A stretch of 64,000 nt of DNA, taken from NCBI RefSeq assembly GCF_009930815.1, contig NZ_CP022222.1, positions 4,754,501 through 4,818,500 of the forward strand, given 5' to 3'. The translations under genes and the position numbers were made by a program. Below, piece after piece: positions 34,749 through 43,157 of this stretch. The stretch's first letter is position 1. Each line of letters opens with the position of its first letter. The notes beneath the pieces are model-generated. The model was not told the origin of the DNA and ran no database searches. It saw only the letters and a list, made by a program, of their open reading frames with translations. This DNA is from Bradyrhizobium sp. CCBAU 051011 (GTDB lineage Bacteria > Pseudomonadota > Alphaproteobacteria > Rhizobiales > Xanthobacteraceae).

Positions 34749-35528
34749 TTACCGCCCCAGCCACTTCGGCGGTCGCTTTTCGGCAAACGCCTTCGGCCCC
34801 TCGATGTAGTCCTGCGAGGCCGCCATCGCCTTCACGGCCGGATACTCCCGCTGCTCGGCGATCGCCTGTTCCAGCGATCCGTCAAGCCCGCGCTGGATGG
34901 CCTGCTTGGAAGCGCGGATCGACATCGGCGAATTCTTGCAGATCGTCTCCGCCCAGCGCTCGGCCGCCGCAAGCGCTTCACCGACGGGAACCACCTCGTT
35001 CACAAAACCGAGCTCGAGGCCCTCCTTCGCCGAGACGTGGCGGGCGGTCAGGATCATGCCCATGGCGCGCTTCAGCCCGATCTGCCGCGGCAGCCGGTGC
35101 ACGCCGCCGGCGAGCGCGGCGAGGCCGACGCGGGGCTCGGGCAGGGCGAAGGTCGCATTCTCCGCGGCGATGATCAGATCGCAAGCCAGCGCGATCTCAA
35201 AACCGCCGCCCATCGCGACGCCGTTGACGGCGGCGATGATCGGTTTGTCGCAGTCGAAGCGCGAGGTGAGGCCGGCGAAGCCGCCCTTGTCCCAGCCGCG
35301 CTTACCTCCTGCCGCCTGCCATTTCAGGTCGTTGCCGGCGCAGAACGCCTTGTCGCCGGCGCCGGTAACGATCGCGACCCATTGCTCGGGATCGGCCGAG
35401 AAATCGTCGAACACCTTGTTGAGCTCAAAATGCGCGTCGATATGCAACGCATTGTACACTTCCGGCCGCGACAGCGTGATGATCGTGATCGGCCCCTTGC
35501 GCGTCACCTCTGAGAATTTCAGGTCCAT
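34749..35528 (-). CDS. Enoyl-CoA hydratase/isomerase family protein
   Basis: A 259-residue crotonase. TGAGDKAFCAGNDLKW and NGVAMGGGFEIALACD are the two oxyanion-hole segments. ATFALPEPRVGLAALAGGVH contains the first catalytic acid position, and the C-terminus KRPPKWLGR is typical of the family. It probably hydrates or isomerises an enoyl-CoA. It is divergent from the acyl-CoA dehydrogenase gene with 222 bp between starts, which could give coordinated control. Confidence 0.87.
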   Translation of the reverse strand: MDLKFSEVTRKGPITIITLSRPEVYNALHIDAHFELNKVFDDFSADPEQWVAIVTGAGDKAFCAGNDLKWQAAGGKRGWDKGGFAGLTSRFDCDKPIIAAVNGVAMGGGFEIALACDLIIAAENATFALPEPRVGLAALAGGVHRLPRQIGLKRAMGMILTARHVSAKEGLELGFVNEVVPVGEALAAAERWAETICKNSPMSIRASKQAIQRGLDGSLEQAIAEQREYPAVKAMAASQDYIEGPKAFAEKRPPKWLGR

Positions 35529-35649
35529 GTTGGCTCCCGTTTCGATTTTCTGCGGAGAAGAATATTGGCCGCGATCATAGCGCGAGGCGCGCGCCTGAAA
35601 CCATCCAATTACGCAAGGCCCCCGCGCAAGCCAAGGTCAATTCCGTTGC

Positions 35650-35679
35650 TTGACTTGGACGCGGTCTTCTCAGCTAAAT
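35650..35679 (+). promoter_or_regulatory. Candidate sigma-70-type promoter of the acyl-CoA dehydrogenase gene
   Basis: TTGACT (35650-35655) and CTAAAT (35674-35679) are 18 bp apart, about 70 bp before the TTG start at 35751. This is a good match to the alphaproteobacterial housekeeping promoter. Confidence 0.5.
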
Positions 35680-35750
35680 CGATCCCAGCAGGAGCGCCGC
35701 GTAGCGCCTAAACGCAAAAGCAATAAACGACATTTCCGGGAGAGACCGCC

Positions 35751-37025
35751 TTGGATTTCAACCTGCCTGCCGACCTCACAGCCTATCTCGACGAACTCGA
35801 CCGCTTCATCGTCCGCGAGATCAAGCCGCTGGAAGAGGCCGACGACAACATCCGCTTCTTCGATCATCGCCGCGAATGGGCGCGTACCGATTTCGAGAAC
35901 GGCGGTCTGCCGCGGCATGAATGGGAAGCGTTGCTGCGCAAGGCCAAAAATCTCGCCGACGCCGCCGGTCATCTGCGCTTCGCGATCCCGAGGCGCTACG
36001 GCGGCAAGGACGGTTCCAACCTCTGGATGGCCGTGATCCGCGAACATTTCGCTTCAAAGGGTCTCGGCCTGCACAACGATCTGCAGAACGAACATTCGAT
36101 CGTCGGCAACCTGCCGCTCGTCACCATGCTCGACCGCTACGGCACCGACGAGCAGAAGGCGATGATTGAAGGCTCGATAACAGGCAAATATCGCATTACG
36201 TTCGGCCTCACCGAGCCCGACCATGGTTCCGATGCGACGCATATGGAAACCAGGGCGGTGCAGTCGACCCGCGACAACGTCAAGGGCTGGATCATCAACG
36301 GCCAGAAGATGTGGACCACCGGCATGCATGTCGCCACCCATTGCGCGCTGTTTGCGCGGACGTCAGGCAATGACGGCGATGCCCGCGGCATCACCTGTTT
36401 TCTGGTGCCGGCGAAGAGCGAGGGCGTGAAGGTCGAGGAATACATGTGGACCTTCAACATGCCGACGGATCATCCGCGCGTCAGCTTCACCGATGTGTTC
36501 GTGCCTGACGATGCGCTGTTCGGCGAAATCGGGCGCGGCCTGTCGCTCGCGCAATGTTTTGTGCACGAGAACCGCATCCGGCAGGCGGCGAGTTCGCTGG
36601 GCGCGGCGGTCTACTGCATCAACGAAAGCGTCAAATACGCGCGTGAGCGAAAGCCGTTTGGCAAGGCGCTGGCCGAGAACCAGGCGATCCAGTGGCCGCT
36701 GGTAGAGCTTGCGACACAGGCGGAAATGCTGCGGCTATTGATCCGCAAGACCGCCTGGGAGATGGACCAGCTCACCCAGGCCCAGGTCGAGCACACGCTG
36801 TCCGATCGGGTGTCGATGTGCAACTACTGGGCAAACCGCCTGTGCTGCGAAGCCGCCGACCGCGCCATGCAGGTGCATGGCGGCATGGGCTATTCGCGCC
36901 ACAAGCCGTTCGAGCACATCTACCGCCACCACCGCCGCTACCGCATCACCGAAGGCAGCGAGGAAATTCAGAAGCGGAAGGTGGCGGGATTCCTGTTCGG
37001 TTATATGGGGGCCGGGAAGCATTAG
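35751..37025 (+). CDS. Acyl-CoA dehydrogenase
   Basis: A 424-residue FAD enzyme. It shows ITFGLTEPDHGSDATHME (FAD/substrate segment), GWIINGQKMWTTGMH, and the C-terminal QVHGGMGYSRHKPFEHIYRH with YRITEGSEEIQ, where the catalytic glutamate is expected. It uses a TTG start at 35751 after GGAGAGACC; no earlier ATG fits the family. It should oxidise an acyl-CoA to the enoyl-CoA and pass electrons to ETF. A GFA-type gene starts nine bases after its stop and is likely co-transcribed. Confidence 0.88.
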   Translation: MDFNLPADLTAYLDELDRFIVREIKPLEEADDNIRFFDHRREWARTDFENGGLPRHEWEALLRKAKNLADAAGHLRFAIPRRYGGKDGSNLWMAVIREHFASKGLGLHNDLQNEHSIVGNLPLVTMLDRYGTDEQKAMIEGSITGKYRITFGLTEPDHGSDATHMETRAVQSTRDNVKGWIINGQKMWTTGMHVATHCALFARTSGNDGDARGITCFLVPAKSEGVKVEEYMWTFNMPTDHPRVSFTDVFVPDDALFGEIGRGLSLAQCFVHENRIRQAASSLGAAVYCINESVKYARERKPFGKALAENQAIQWPLVELATQAEMLRLLIRKTAWEMDQLTQAQVEHTLSDRVSMCNYWANRLCCEAADRAMQVHGGMGYSRHKPFEHIYRHHRRYRITEGSEEIQKRKVAGFLFGYMGAGKH

Positions 37026-37034
37026 GAGCAAACC

Positions 37035-37505
37035 ATGGAAGGTGGATGCGCCTGCGGACATATCCGCTATCGCCTGACCGGCAGGCCGCTGATCGTCAAC
37101 GCCTGCCATTGCACGTGGTGCCAGCGCGAGACTGGCACCGTGCACGCGCTCAACGCGGTGTACGAGTTTGACCGGGTTGAGCACCTCAAGGCCGAGCCTG
37201 AGATCATCGATACGCCCTCGGCCAGCGGCAAGGGCCAGCGCATCGCGCGCTGTCCAATTTGCAAGGTCGCCATCTGGAGCAACTATCCCGGGGCGGGGCC
37301 GGCGATGCGCTTCGTGCGCGTCGGCACGTTGGACGACCCGTCGCAATGCCCGCCGGACGTGCACATCTTCACGTCCACCAAGCAGCCCTGGTTGACGTTG
37401 CCGCCGAACGCCAAGGTGTTCGCCGAGTTCTACGATATCAACGAGGTCTGGTCGGAAGAAGCCAAGACGCGCCGCCGCGCGCTGCGCGAGCGGATGAAGA
37501 AATAG
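37035..37505 (+). CDS. GFA family zinc-binding protein
   Basis: A 156-residue protein with the cysteine pattern of glutathione-dependent formaldehyde-activating (GFA/CENP-V) proteins: GGCACGHIRY, NACHCTWCQRETG and RCPICKVAIWSNY. These supply two zinc sites. The family name comes from Gfa of Paracoccus; the actual role of most members is unknown. ATG 37035 has TAGGAGC upstream, overlapping the stop of the acyl-CoA dehydrogenase gene, so the two form an operon. Confidence 0.82.
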   Translation: MEGGCACGHIRYRLTGRPLIVNACHCTWCQRETGTVHALNAVYEFDRVEHLKAEPEIIDTPSASGKGQRIARCPICKVAIWSNYPGAGPAMRFVRVGTLDDPSQCPPDVHIFTSTKQPWLTLPPNAKVFAEFYDINEVWSEEAKTRRRALRERMKK

Positions 37506-37521
37506 CCATTGCTGCTATCAC

Positions 37522-37605
37522 CGTCATTGCGAGGAGCGAAGCGACGAAGCAATCCATGGTGCCGCGAGAGGATAGATGGATTGCTTCGCTTCGCTCGCAA
37601 TGACG
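37522..37605. repeat. Intergenic palindromic repeat, CGTCATTGCGAG family (copy 1)
   Basis: Begins CGTCATTGCGAGGAGCGAAG, includes GCAATCCAT and ATGGATTGCTTCGC, and ends CTCGCAATGACG. It lies between convergent genes. Other copies are at 39266-39347, 45973-46058 and 47483-47604. Confidence 0.9.
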
Positions 37606-37613
37606 ACAGCGGC

Positions 37614-39194
37614 CTAATTCACCTGCCGGTCCTTGCCCGCCCAATACGGCTCGCGCAGATTCCGCCGCAAAATCTTCCCCGACGGATTGCGCGGCAGCGC
37701 CTCCATGAAGTCGACCGACTTCGGCGTCTTGAAGCCGGCGATGCGCTCGCGGGTAAAATTGATGATGTCGGTGGCGCTCGCCTGCTTGCCGGGCTTCATC
37801 ACCACGACCGCCTTCACTGCTTCGCCCCATTTGTCGTCGGGGATGCCGATCACGGCGGCTTCGGCGACGTCAGGATGATCGCAGATCGCACTCTCGACTT
37901 CGGCCGGATAGATGTTCTCGCCGCCGGAGATGATCATGTCCTTGATGCGGTCATGGATATAGAGGTAGCCGTCCTCGTCCATGTAGCCGGCGTCGCCGGT
38001 GCGCAGCCAACCGTCGCTGCCGAGCGTTCTGGCGGTCGCCTCCGGCAGGTTCCAGTAGCCCGCCATATTGGAGCCGGAGCGGGTGGCGATCTCGCCGACC
38101 TGGCGCGGCGGCAGCCGGTTGCCGTCGGGATCGAGGATCGCGATTTCGATGCCGGGCAGCGCCTTGCCGGCCGAGCGCATGCGCTCCAGCCCTTCGACAT
38201 GGTCTTCGGGTGGGAGGGCGACGATGGTGCCTGTTGTCTCGGTCATGCCGTAGAGCTGCACGAAGCCGCACTTGAACACCTCGATGCACTCCTTCAGCAG
38301 CGCGGCGGGAATCGGGGAAGCGCCATAGAGCATGTATTTCAGGCGGGAGAAATCGACCTGCCGCGCCCGCGGCTGCCGCACCACGAACTGCATCGCGGCC
38401 GGCACCATGAACAGTTTGGTGACGCCGGACTGTTCGAGGAAGTCCAACACCTTGGTCGGATCGAACTCGCGCGCAATCACGCTCTTGGCGCCGTGATAGA
38501 GACCAATCACGCCCCAGCCGGAGCCGCCGATATGGAACACCGGCATCGCCACCAGCGAGACGTCATCCGTCGTCCACTTATTCCATTCAGGCTTCTCGGC
38601 TTCGCTGCCGGCGGTCGCGAGGTTGAGGAAGTTGGCATGCGACAGCATCGCGCCCTTGGGCTTGCCTGTGGTGCCCGAGGTATAGAGCTGGATCGCAATG
38701 TCCTTCGGACTGATCGGCACCTTCGGGTCGTCGGCGCTGGCGGCATCGCGCCAGGCGATAAAATCCTGCCATTCCGGCGCGCCGCCCTCGGTCGTGATGA
38801 TGGTGCGGACATCAGGCAATTGCGGCTTGATGCTGCGGACCTGGGTGATGAACTCTGGTCCCACGAACAGCACCGGCGCCTTGCAGTCGCCGACGATGAA
38901 GGCGATCTCGGGGCCGGCGAGGCGCCAGTTGACCGGCGCCATCACCACCTTGGCCTTCATCGCGCCCATCAGCAGCTCGAAATAGAAGTCGCTGTTCTTG
39001 CCGAGATAGGCGATCCGCTCGCCCGGCTTGACGCCCATCGCCATCAGCGCGTTGGCAACGCGGTTGGTCCTGACGTCGAATTCGGAAAAGGTGGTCTGGC
39101 GTCCTTCGAATTCGTAAGCCAGCGCGTTCCCATGGATCCTGGCGCGGTCGCGCACCATGTCGGCGAGATTCGCCGGTTGCTGCGAAGCGGACAT
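37614..39194 (-). CDS. Acyl-CoA synthetase (AMP-dependent ligase)
   Basis: A 526-residue adenylate-forming ligase. The P-loop-like motif is YTSGTTGKPKGAML, the A5 motif QLYGMTETTG, the hinge YIHDRIKDMIISGGENIYP, and the C-terminal catalytic lysine lies in RNPSGKILRR. It activates a carboxylic acid to its CoA thioester; the chain type is not readable. ATG 39194 follows GGGAGAG and matches the start of family homology, so the 22 extra in-frame codons are ignored. It is flanked by CGTCATTGCGAG repeats on both sides. Confidence 0.9.
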   Translation of the reverse strand: MSASQQPANLADMVRDRARIHGNALAYEFEGRQTTFSEFDVRTNRVANALMAMGVKPGERIAYLGKNSDFYFELLMGAMKAKVVMAPVNWRLAGPEIAFIVGDCKAPVLFVGPEFITQVRSIKPQLPDVRTIITTEGGAPEWQDFIAWRDAASADDPKVPISPKDIAIQLYTSGTTGKPKGAMLSHANFLNLATAGSEAEKPEWNKWTTDDVSLVAMPVFHIGGSGWGVIGLYHGAKSVIAREFDPTKVLDFLEQSGVTKLFMVPAAMQFVVRQPRARQVDFSRLKYMLYGASPIPAALLKECIEVFKCGFVQLYGMTETTGTIVALPPEDHVEGLERMRSAGKALPGIEIAILDPDGNRLPPRQVGEIATRSGSNMAGYWNLPEATARTLGSDGWLRTGDAGYMDEDGYLYIHDRIKDMIISGGENIYPAEVESAICDHPDVAEAAVIGIPDDKWGEAVKAVVVMKPGKQASATDIINFTRERIAGFKTPKSVDFMEALPRNPSGKILRRNLREPYWAGKDRQVN

Positions 39195-39265
39195 GACTCT
39201 CCCATAGGCATTATTATTGTTCACCTGCGGGATGATATTGGTCCGGAGCGTTACACGCAATCATC

Positions 39266-39347
39266 CGTCATTGCGAGCGAAGCGAGCAATCCATAGCGCT
39301 GCGCAGGAAGCATGGATTGCTTCGTCGCTACGCTCCTCGCAATGACG
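39266..39347. repeat. Intergenic palindromic repeat, CGTCATTGCGAG family (copy 2)
   Basis: Begins CGTCATTGCGAGCGAAGC and ends GCTCCTCGCAATGACG, with AGCAATCCAT/ATGGATTGCT inside. It lies between two same-strand genes, the SDR and the acyl-CoA ligase. Confidence 0.9.
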
Positions 39348-39355
39348 CGGACAGA

Positions 39356-40228
39356 TCATCCCCGCGCCGCGCGGTCCTTCTCGTTCTGCGCCTTGATCGA
39401 GTCGCGCGCCTTATTCCAGTCGTCGTCGCTCCAGTCGCGCAGTTGGTAGAAATTGCCGCCCATGGCGAGCGCCTGCGCGCCGTCCATGGCGATGGTCTCG
39501 CCGTTGATCCAGTCGCAGCCGCCGGAGATCAGGAACACGGCAAGGTTCTGCAGTTCCTCCATGGTGCCGACGCGCCCCATCGGGTTCTGCGCCCTGGTGC
39601 GCGCGCCGGCCTCGTCGCCGGGCTTGATGCGCTTGCTCATGCCCTCGGTCGGGATTTCGCCGGGCGCAATGGTGTTGAGACGGATGCCGTGTTTGCCCCA
39701 TTCGACCGCAAGCGACATCGTCATGGCGTGGATCGCCGATTTGCTCATCGCCGACGGCACCACGTAAGGAGAGCCGTTGCGCACCCAGGTCACCGTGATC
39801 GATACCACGTTGCCGCGCAGCTTTTCGGCGATCCAGCGCCGTCCGACAGCGTGCGTCACATAGAACGTGCCGTGCATCACGATATTGGCGACCGCATCGA
39901 AGCCGCGCGGCGAGAGCTCTTCCGAGCGCGAAATGAAATTGCCGGCGGCGTTGTTGATGAGATCGGTGAGGGGCCCCGAGGTCCAGATCTGTTCGATCAT
40001 CTCGTCGACGGCCATCGCATTGCGGATGTCGACGCCGTGGCTGACCACGCGCCCGCCATGCAGGTCCATCAATTCGGTCGCGGTCTCGTCGCACACGATC
40101 TTGCGGCGGCCGCAGATGTGAACCTCGGCTCCCAGTTGCAGAAACCGTGCGGCCATGGACTTGCCGAGGCCGGTGCCGCCTCCAGTCACGAGAATGCGTC
40201 GCCCGGCGAGAAGCTGATCATTGAACAT
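39356..40228 (-). CDS. SDR family oxidoreductase, 2,4-dienoyl-CoA reductase-like
   Basis: A 290-residue SDR. The cofactor motif is TGGGTGLG, and NNAAGNF takes the place of NNAG. The active-site region reads VVPSAMSKSAIHAM, where the classical Tyr of YxxxK is Ser. The same replacement is known in mitochondrial and peroxisomal 2,4-dienoyl-CoA reductases, whose VVPSA segment is nearly the same; EWGKHGIRLN and WINGE also fit. It probably reduces a dienoyl- or enoyl-CoA with NADPH. ATG 40228 with GGTGGAAA just upstream is preferred to GTG 40237. It is divergent from the crotonase gene at 40329. Confidence 0.82.
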   Translation of the reverse strand: MFNDQLLAGRRILVTGGGTGLGKSMAARFLQLGAEVHICGRRKIVCDETATELMDLHGGRVVSHGVDIRNAMAVDEMIEQIWTSGPLTDLINNAAGNFISRSEELSPRGFDAVANIVMHGTFYVTHAVGRRWIAEKLRGNVVSITVTWVRNGSPYVVPSAMSKSAIHAMTMSLAVEWGKHGIRLNTIAPGEIPTEGMSKRIKPGDEAGARTRAQNPMGRVGTMEELQNLAVFLISGGCDWINGETIAMDGAQALAMGGNFYQLRDWSDDDWNKARDSIKAQNEKDRAARG

Positions 40229-40256
40229 CGTTTCCACCCACGGGATTGTCTGTTAA

Positions 40257-40272
40257 TTGGTCGATTGACTAA
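40257..40272. promoter_or_regulatory. Dyad operator candidate between divergent SDR and crotonase genes
   Basis: TTGGTCGATTGACTAA is symmetric at 12 of 16 positions, with invariant GTC and GAC blocks and TT/AA ends. It overlaps a -35-like TTGACT (40265-40270) that has TCTGTA 18 bp downstream, in the direction of the crotonase gene. A repressor such as a TetR- or MarR-type protein could act here. Confidence 0.4.
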
Positions 40273-40328
40273 AACCGGACAATTCCGTTCTGTAAAGCCG
40301 CAACAGCGGCATCAGCGAGGAGATTTTC

Positions 40329-41144
40329 ATGGAGCAACGCGTCTCGATCTCGATTTCGGACGGCATCGCCGACGTCCGGCTGGTGCGGGCCGACAAGATG
40401 AATGCGCTCGATGCCGCGATGTTCGAGGCGCTAGTGGCTGCGACCGAGCGGCTGGCCCATGAAAAAGGCGTCCGGGCGGTAGTATTGTCGGGGGAGGGGC
40501 GGGCATTCTGCGCCGGTCTCGATATGGGGCGCTTCCAGGCCATGAAGGAAAACGGCGGTAACGGGATCGCCGGTGGCGAGAAGCGCGACCTGACTGCACG
40601 TACCCATGGTGTCGCGAACTTTCCGCAGCAGGCAGTCTGGGGCTGGCGCCAGCTTCCGGTGCCTGTCATCGCCGCTATCCAGGGCGTTGCGTTCGGCGGC
40701 GGATTCCAGCTCGCGCTCGGCGCCGACATGCGCTTCCTCACGCCTGATGCGCGGATGTCGATCATGGAAATCAAATGGGGCCTGGTGCCCGACATGGCCG
40801 GCACGCCGATCCTCGCAAGCCTCGTCCGCGACGATATTTTGCGCGAGCTCACCTATACCGGGCGCATCTTCTCGGCGCAGGAAGCCATGAGCTACGGTCT
40901 CGCAACGCGGATCTGTGACGATCCGCGCGCGGCGGCCTTCGAAGTCGCGCGCGAAATCGCTGGCAGGAGTCCCGACGCGATCCGCGCCGCCAAGCGCATG
41001 CTGAACAAGCTCTCCGTCGATCCGGCCCCGGCGCTGTTGGCCGAATCCGTCGAGCAGCAGAAGCTGCTCGGCAGTCCCAACCAGACCGAGGCGGTTCGCG
41101 CCAATATGGAAAAGCGCGCGCCGCGGTTTGCGGAGGCGGGATAG
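40329..41144 (+). CDS. Crotonase/enoyl-CoA hydratase family protein
   Basis: A 271-residue crotonase. SGEGRAFCAGLDMGRF and QGVAFGGGFQLALGADMRF are the oxyanion-hole segments. MSIMEIKWGLVPDMAGT carries an aspartate where isomerase-type members have their acid, and a Glu in MEIKWG at the other position. The C-terminus ends KRAPRFAEAG. The product is probably an enoyl-CoA hydratase or isomerase acting together with the dienoyl-CoA reductase-like SDR divergently encoded 100 bp away. Confidence 0.85.
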   Translation: MEQRVSISISDGIADVRLVRADKMNALDAAMFEALVAATERLAHEKGVRAVVLSGEGRAFCAGLDMGRFQAMKENGGNGIAGGEKRDLTARTHGVANFPQQAVWGWRQLPVPVIAAIQGVAFGGGFQLALGADMRFLTPDARMSIMEIKWGLVPDMAGTPILASLVRDDILRELTYTGRIFSAQEAMSYGLATRICDDPRAAAFEVAREIAGRSPDAIRAAKRMLNKLSVDPAPALLAESVEQQKLLGSPNQTEAVRANMEKRAPRFAEAG

Positions 41145-41151
41145 TTTAATC

Positions 41152-41234
41152 CGTCATTCCGGGATGGTGCGTTAGCACCAGACCCGGAATCTCGAGATTC
41201 CGGGTTCGATGCTGCGCATCGCCCCGGAATGACG
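41152..41234. repeat. Intergenic palindromic repeat, CGTCATTCCGGG family (copy 1)
   Basis: Begins CGTCATTCCGGGATGGTGCG and ends CGCCCCGGAATGACG. The centre has CCCGGAATCTCGAGATTCCG, a strong palindrome around CTCGAG. Other copies are at 48566-48646, 56513-56589 and 60136-60218. Confidence 0.92.
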
Positions 41235-41270
41235 TCGACACAAAACCCGGCAGCAGATCGGAAAGAGACA

Positions 41271-42812
41271 ATGTCTACCTCCCCATTCCTCGGCATCATC
41301 AGCGGCCCGCGCCGCCGCGGCCACGACGAGATCGCCGAGCGCAGCGAGCGCATCGCCAGCGGATTGCAACAGCTCGGCGTCAGGCAGGGCGACAGCGTCG
41401 CCATGCTGATGCGCAACGACATCGCCTTCATCGAGGCGGCCTATGCCGCGATGCGGCTGGGTGCCTATGGCGTTCCCGTCAACTGGCACTTCAAGCCGGA
41501 AGAGATCAACTATGTGCTGAAGGATTCCGGCACCGCGGTGCTGATCGCGCATGCCGACATGCTGCATCAGTTGCGCGAGGCTATACCGGACGGCGTTTCC
41601 ACGCTCAGCGTGCCGACGCCGCCGGAGATCATTGCCAATTACAAGATCGATCCGGACCACCTCGCCACGCCCGATTTCGCCATCGATTTCGAATCCTGGC
41701 TGAAGCAGCACCCGCGCTATGATGGGCCGGCGGTGCCGCAGCCGCAGAACATGATCTACACCTCGGGCACCACGGGCCATCCCAAGGGTGTTCGTCGTTT
41801 CGCGCCGACGCCGGAGCAGACCGCCAACGCCGAGCGCATGCGCAGCCTGATCTATGGCCTGAAGCCAGGCGCCCGCGCGCTGCTGCCGGGCCCGCTCTAT
41901 CATTCCGCGCCGAACTCCTTCGGCCTGCGCGCCGGCCGGCTCGGCGGCGCGCTGGTGATCATGCCGCGCTTCGACGCGGAAGAATTCCTGCGTGTGATCG
42001 AAACCGAGAAGATCGACACCATCTTCATGGTGCCGACCATGTTCATCCGGCTCATGAAGCTGCCGGACGAGGTGCGCAAGAAGTACGACATGTCGTCGCT
42101 GCGCCACATCATCCATGCGGCCGCGCCCTGTCCGGCCGACGTCAAGCGCGCGATGATCGAGTGGTGGGGCCCGGTCATCTATGAATTCTACGGCTCGACC
42201 GAGTCGGGCGCCGTCACCTTTGCCACCTCAGAAGACGCGCTGAAAAAGCCCGGCACCGTCGGCAGGATTTCGCCTGGCGCGGAGCTGCGCTTCATCGGCG
42301 ACGACGGCAGGGAATTGCCGCAGGGCGAGATCGGCGAAATCTATTCGCGCATATCAGGCAATCCTGATTTCACCTACCACAACAAGCCGGAAAAACGCGC
42401 CGAGATCGATCGCGAAGGGTTCATCACCTCGGGCGACGTCGGCTATATCGACGCCGACGGCTACGTCTTCATCTGCGACCGCAAGCGCGACATGGTGATC
42501 TCGGGCGGCGTCAACATCTATCCGGCCGAGATCGAGGCGGCGCTGCATGCGATTCCCGGCGTGCATGACTGTGCAGTGTTCGGCATTCCCGACACGGAAT
42601 TTGGCGAGGCGCTGATGGCCGTGGTGGAGCCGCAACCGGGCGTGACGCTCGACCCCGCGTCGATCCGCGGCCAGCTCAAGGTCTCGCTGGCCGACTACAA
42701 GGTGCCGAAGCACATCGAGATCCAGTCCAACCTGCCGCGCGAGGATTCCGGCAAGATCTTCAAGCGCCGCCTGCGCGATCCCTATTGGGAGCGGGCGGGG
42801 CGGAGGATTTAG
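41271..42812 (+). CDS. Acyl-CoA synthetase (AMP-dependent ligase)
   Basis: A 513-residue adenylate-forming enzyme. It shows IYTSGTTGHPKGV, the A5 motif EFYGSTESGAVTF, the hinge FICDRKRDMVISGGVNIYP, and the C-terminal lysine in EDSGKIFKRRLRD. At the N-terminus the usual first 25-30 residues of the domain look shortened. ATG 41271 follows GGAAAGAG. The repeat at 41152-41234 separates it from the crotonase gene, so shared transcription is possible but would cross that structure. The substrate is unknown. Confidence 0.88.
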   Translation: MSTSPFLGIISGPRRRGHDEIAERSERIASGLQQLGVRQGDSVAMLMRNDIAFIEAAYAAMRLGAYGVPVNWHFKPEEINYVLKDSGTAVLIAHADMLHQLREAIPDGVSTLSVPTPPEIIANYKIDPDHLATPDFAIDFESWLKQHPRYDGPAVPQPQNMIYTSGTTGHPKGVRRFAPTPEQTANAERMRSLIYGLKPGARALLPGPLYHSAPNSFGLRAGRLGGALVIMPRFDAEEFLRVIETEKIDTIFMVPTMFIRLMKLPDEVRKKYDMSSLRHIIHAAAPCPADVKRAMIEWWGPVIYEFYGSTESGAVTFATSEDALKKPGTVGRISPGAELRFIGDDGRELPQGEIGEIYSRISGNPDFTYHNKPEKRAEIDREGFITSGDVGYIDADGYVFICDRKRDMVISGGVNIYPAEIEAALHAIPGVHDCAVFGIPDTEFGEALMAVVEPQPGVTLDPASIRGQLKVSLADYKVPKHIEIQSNLPREDSGKIFKRRLRDPYWERAGRRI

Positions 42813-43157
42813 CTAGGCGTAACGCGTTGAATCAAAATTTGCTCATTCGCGTCCTGACGGACAAGGAAGCGACCGAGGTTGGCCCGAACAACTGCATGTC
42901 GACGGATTGGAATGGCCGGCGTGCGGCCAAGCCATCCCTGGCGTGGGCCAATGGTGTTTGGTACGTCCGGCCATTGTGACCGCACGGGACTGCTGACCCT
43001 TTCCGGTTACCGTCAGCGGGCGCTGTCCTGACGCCCCGCGCCGAACAGGCACGGCGCCGGCACACGCCGAGTGTGCACCGCCTCCATCTTTATCTTGCAC
43101 CGCGGCAAAAAAATTGCACACTCGGGACAGCCGGGCTGTTCCTGAGGTGGCGAGCCA
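42813..43157. other. Intergenic region upstream of ppc
   Basis: 345 bp with no supported gene. A 64-codon open frame ending near 42979 has no recognisable features. The last 60 bp are richer in A and carry the ppc ribosome-binding sequence GAGGTGGCG. The ppc promoter should lie here, but I could not assign -35/-10 boxes with confidence. Confidence 0.45.

Noticed and set aside
37509..39296. Open frame of 595 codons on the + strand opposite the acyl-CoA ligase
   Set aside because: It lies wholly over a well-supported ligase gene and reads as His/Arg/Gly-rich shadow sequence.
42821..42828. AACGCGTT octamer upstream of ppc, also present at 13334-13341 before chemoreceptor 5
   Set aside because: An 8-bp palindrome is expected several times by chance in 64 kb of GC-rich DNA; the surrounding bases do not match.
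42785..42979. Small open frame of 64 codons upstream of ppc
   Set aside because: It starts inside the ligase gene in another frame, has no ribosome-binding site or recognisable domain.
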